From the NCBI RefSeq assembly GCF_023502325.1, contig NZ_JAMFLZ010000003.1, forward strand, positions 434,001-498,000: a stretch of 64,000 nt of DNA. The letters run 5' to 3'. Positions within the stretch are counted from its first letter, which is position 1. Each line of letters begins with the position of its first letter. A program made the translations under genes and the position numbers. The notes below the pieces were generated by a model that ran no database searches, was not told the origin of the DNA, and worked only from the letters and a program-made list of their open reading frames with translations. Below are positions 61,956 to 64,000 of the stretch, in pieces. This DNA is from Wocania_A spongiicola. GTDB lineage: Bacteria; Bacteroidota; Bacteroidia; Flavobacteriales; Flavobacteriaceae.

Positions 61956-62574
61956 TTTTACTAAAATGCTTATTATCAAACCAGTACCCCCTATTTGCAC
62001 TCAATGGAGAAGGGTGTCCTGACTCTAAAACATGATGCTTTTTATTGTCTATTAGTTTTACTTTTTGTTTTGCAAAACCACCCCAAAGTAAAAAAACAAC
62101 ATCTTTCTTGTTTTTACTTATAAGACTAATTACTGCATCTGTAAATATTTCCCATCCCTTTTTTTGATGACTACCAGCTTGATGCGCTCTAACTGTTAAT
62201 GTAGCATTCAGCAAAAGCACCCCTTGATTTGCCCAACGTAATAAATTTCCGCTTTTTGGATAAGGTATTCCTAAATCTGATTCTACTTCTTTAAAAATAT
62301 TAATTAATGATGGCGGGTGTACAATATTATCATTAACAGAAAAGCATAAACCATTTGCTTGCCCAACACCATGGTAAGGGTCTTGTCCAATAATTACTAC
62401 CCTTACATCGTTAAAATGACAATGATTAAACGCATTGAAGATTTGATTTCCCGAAGGAAAACATTTAAAATTTTTATACTCAGATTTCACAAATGAGACC
62501 AAATTCTTAAAATATTCCTTTTCAAACTCTTCCTGCAAAAAAGGCTTCCAACTATCATGTATATCAACTTTCAT
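61909..62574 (-). CDS. ung: Uracil-DNA glycosylase
   Basis: The 221-aa product removes uracil from DNA. The family-1 motifs are GQDPYHGVGQANGLCFSV (catalytic Asp65), LLLNATLTV (Asn-binding strand), VVFLLWGGFAKQ and GHPSPLSANRGYW with His187. The length is typical. Its C-terminal coding region overlaps the convergent 58-aa membrane gene by 47 bases. Confidence 0.97.
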   Translation of the reverse strand: MKVDIHDSWKPFLQEEFEKEYFKNLVSFVKSEYKNFKCFPSGNQIFNAFNHCHFNDVRVVIIGQDPYHGVGQANGLCFSVNDNIVHPPSLINIFKEVESDLGIPYPKSGNLLRWANQGVLLLNATLTVRAHQAGSHQKKGWEIFTDAVISLISKNKKDVVFLLWGGFAKQKVKLIDNKKHHVLESGHPSPLSANRGYWFDNKHFSKTNFLLEQVDLGLIEW

Positions 62575-62618
62575 CTATCAAACTCTTTTATAAAACTTAA
62601 AACAAATTAACCCATAAC

Positions 62619-63512
62619 TTACTTATAGTTTGTGTTAATTTTATAAGCGATTACACTATTTCCAAAAAATGTAGGAACTAGCAATATATTCTTTTCTGGT
62701 ATAATAGAAATATCAGCTGCGTTAAGTTTTTCTGCTTTTGTATCTAATATTTTTATTGCTTTGCTATTTTTTAAATGTCTATCTACAAAGAAAATTTCGC
62801 CTTGCCAAGTAGAAACAATATACCCTTCTTTAATAGACACGATTCCGTCACCACCAACAATTCCTGTAGCTAAAACATCTTTCTTTTTTGTTTTTTTATC
62901 TATACTTATAAGATTTCCGTTGCTATATGAAACCACTAAAACGCGTTCCTTTTCTACAAGTATACCATTTGGATTAATACCAATTAAGTCTAACCAAGGA
63001 GAAACTTTGTTATTGACCAATTTTAAAACTCGGTCTCCTCTGGAATCGGTAAAAAAAATATCTCCATTAAGGTCAACACTTAAATCATTTAAAAAAACAG
63101 CATCTTGAACTACATGTTTATTATTTACATGTCCAGTTTCAATATCAATCTCAACAACTTCATTAACATCAGTGACATAAAGTGTGTTTTTATAGAAATC
63201 AGATCCTTTTGGTGCACTAATCCCAGTTACCCAGTTTTGATTTAAAACTTTTCCACTTTCATCAAGTATAGAAATGCTTCCATCGTTATCTTTTGCATCT
63301 GGAGGTACGTTTCCAATATTAGACACATAAATTAGGTTTTTTTTAGGGTTATATCTAACTGCTTCACACGTTTTTAGTATGGTATCTGTTTCCCAAAGTT
63401 TTTCTAATACAATTTCAACGCTCTTCTCTGTTTTTTGCTTTTTAGTTTTTGCTTGATTACAACAAACCAAAATTGAAAAACAAAACATTATTAAATATTT
63501 CACATTGTCCAT
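62619..63512 (-). CDS. Beta-propeller lipoprotein (SMP-30/gluconolactonase-like)
   Basis: The 297-aa product has a lipoprotein signal (FSILVCC, Cys17 or Cys18) and then repeated strand patterns: LIYVSNIGNVPPD, TLYVTDVNEVVEIDIETG, FLNDLSVDLNGDIFFTDSRG (the strongest SMP-30-like repeat), ERVLVVSYSNGNLISIDK. This indicates a six-bladed propeller. A metal-dependent lactonase role is possible but key acids cannot be aligned with confidence. It lies 12 bases after the holA gene on the same strand. Confidence 0.8.
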   Translation of the reverse strand: MDNVKYLIMFCFSILVCCNQAKTKKQKTEKSVEIVLEKLWETDTILKTCEAVRYNPKKNLIYVSNIGNVPPDAKDNDGSISILDESGKVLNQNWVTGISAPKGSDFYKNTLYVTDVNEVVEIDIETGHVNNKHVVQDAVFLNDLSVDLNGDIFFTDSRGDRVLKLVNNKVSPWLDLIGINPNGILVEKERVLVVSYSNGNLISIDKKTKKKDVLATGIVGGDGIVSIKEGYIVSTWQGEIFFVDRHLKNSKAIKILDTKAEKLNAADISIIPEKNILLVPTFFGNSVIAYKINTNYK

Positions 63513-63523
63513 AATCTATTTAT

Positions 63524-64000
63524 TTAAGATAAAATCTTTACCAACAACTCCTTTAATAGATCCCCTTGTGGAACTGCATTGCTTCCTACTCCTTTGCTTT
63601 TAACATCAAACTCTCGCAATATGGAGACAATAGCACTCACTTTCCTCATAGGATAATTTCTGGCAGCAGCAATATACTCATTAACAAAATATGGATTCAC
63701 TTTCAAAGCTGATGCAACACTTCGCGGAGATTTATCTTTTAACCCATGGAAATGAAGTAATTGCGAAAAAAAATTAAACAATAATGCTACAGTAACAACC
63801 ATTGGATTATCCTTTGGGTTATCAGCAAAATAATTAACTATTTGATGGGCTTTAATTATATTACGCTCTCCAATAGCTTTTCGTAGCTCAAAATTGTTGA
63901 AGTCTTTACTTATTCCTATATTCTCTTCAATAATCTCTGGAGTTATCTGACTTCCTTTTGGCAAAATAATTTGAAGCTTTTCCAATTCATTATTAATCTT
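63524..64000 (-). CDS. holA: DNA polymerase III delta subunit, C-terminal part (runs off the window)
   Basis: The minus-strand frame is open to the window edge and no start lies within it; the visible part has about 158 residues. NELEKLQIILPKGSQITPEI and NFELRKAIGERNIIKAHQI are the typical linker and C-terminal domain of HolA, with RSVASALKVNPYFVNEYI-type lines and ARNYPMRKVSAIVSILREFD near the end. HolA opens the sliding clamp as part of the clamp loader. The N-terminal AAA part is missing only because the window ends. Confidence 0.9.
   Translation of the reverse strand, partial: KINNELEKLQIILPKGSQITPEIIEENIGISKDFNNFELRKAIGERNIIKAHQIVNYFADNPKDNPMVVTVALLFNFFSQLLHFHGLKDKSPRSVASALKVNPYFVNEYIAAARNYPMRKVSAIVSILREFDVKSKGVGSNAVPQGDLLKELLVKILS

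Overview
The window is AT-rich, gene-dense bacterial chromosome, almost certainly from a marine-type member of the Flavobacteriaceae (Bacteroidota). Pointers are the SusC/TonB-type receptor with its DUF4249 partner, CarboxypepD_reg-like N-termini, LytTR/His_kinase two-component genes, TAnnTTTG-type promoter boxes, the near absence of Shine-Dalgarno sequences, and a 60-residue membrane protein of a type seen in Flavobacteriaceae. No tRNA, rRNA, CRISPR array, insertion sequence or prophage was seen. Several genes have TTG or GTG as the only usable start.

Layout. 0-7 kb (minus strand): a molybdenum-enzyme operon with a two-subunit xanthine-dehydrogenase-family hydroxylase, XdhC, a MocA-like nucleotidyltransferase, formate-tetrahydrofolate ligase, FdhD and the start of an unidentified gene. 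7-20 kb: mixed housekeeping genes (DASS transporter, YheT hydrolase, a plug-only TonB-like protein, adenine deaminase, TilS, a sigma-like protein, PabB, aldose epimerase, DEAD-box helicase, P-loop kinase, serine hydrolase, ExbB/MotA-like protein). 20-24 kb: a LytS/LytTR pair joined in frame across one stop codon, an MscS-like channel, and an ECF sigma gene coupled to a 59-aa gene. 24-32 kb: TPR lipoprotein, DUF4249 lipoprotein with TonB receptor, and an S9 peptidase.

32-42 kb (minus strand): a run of ten collinear genes, mostly of unknown function, around a large AAA-type ATPase and a coiled-coil protein, with several membrane proteins, an RDD protein and a NUDIX hydrolase. Its 36.6-40.5 kb part carries dispersed palindromic repeats. 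This is the best candidate for an undescribed multi-protein system here. 42-48.7 kb: two tiny membrane proteins, EttA with a small membrane protein, then a redox/electrophile-type cluster (pirin, MarR, flavin reductase, DoxX) with two matching palindromes that look like MarR operators, and a lone acyl-CoA carboxylase beta subunit.

48.7-60.2 kb: a chimeric CarboxypepD/plug/VWA protein, SppA, and a menaquinone locus read mostly on the minus strand (menB, menA, a frameshifted secreted protein, a UPF0173-type hydrolase, menC, a CPBP protease, menE), interrupted by a divergent sterol-desaturase-family gene. 60-64 kb: a secreted C1 peptidase, two tandem paralogous 58-aa membrane proteins ending in the same LAPTGS tail, ung, a beta-propeller lipoprotein and the 3' part of holA. 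All assignments come from reading motifs and gene order; no database search was run.
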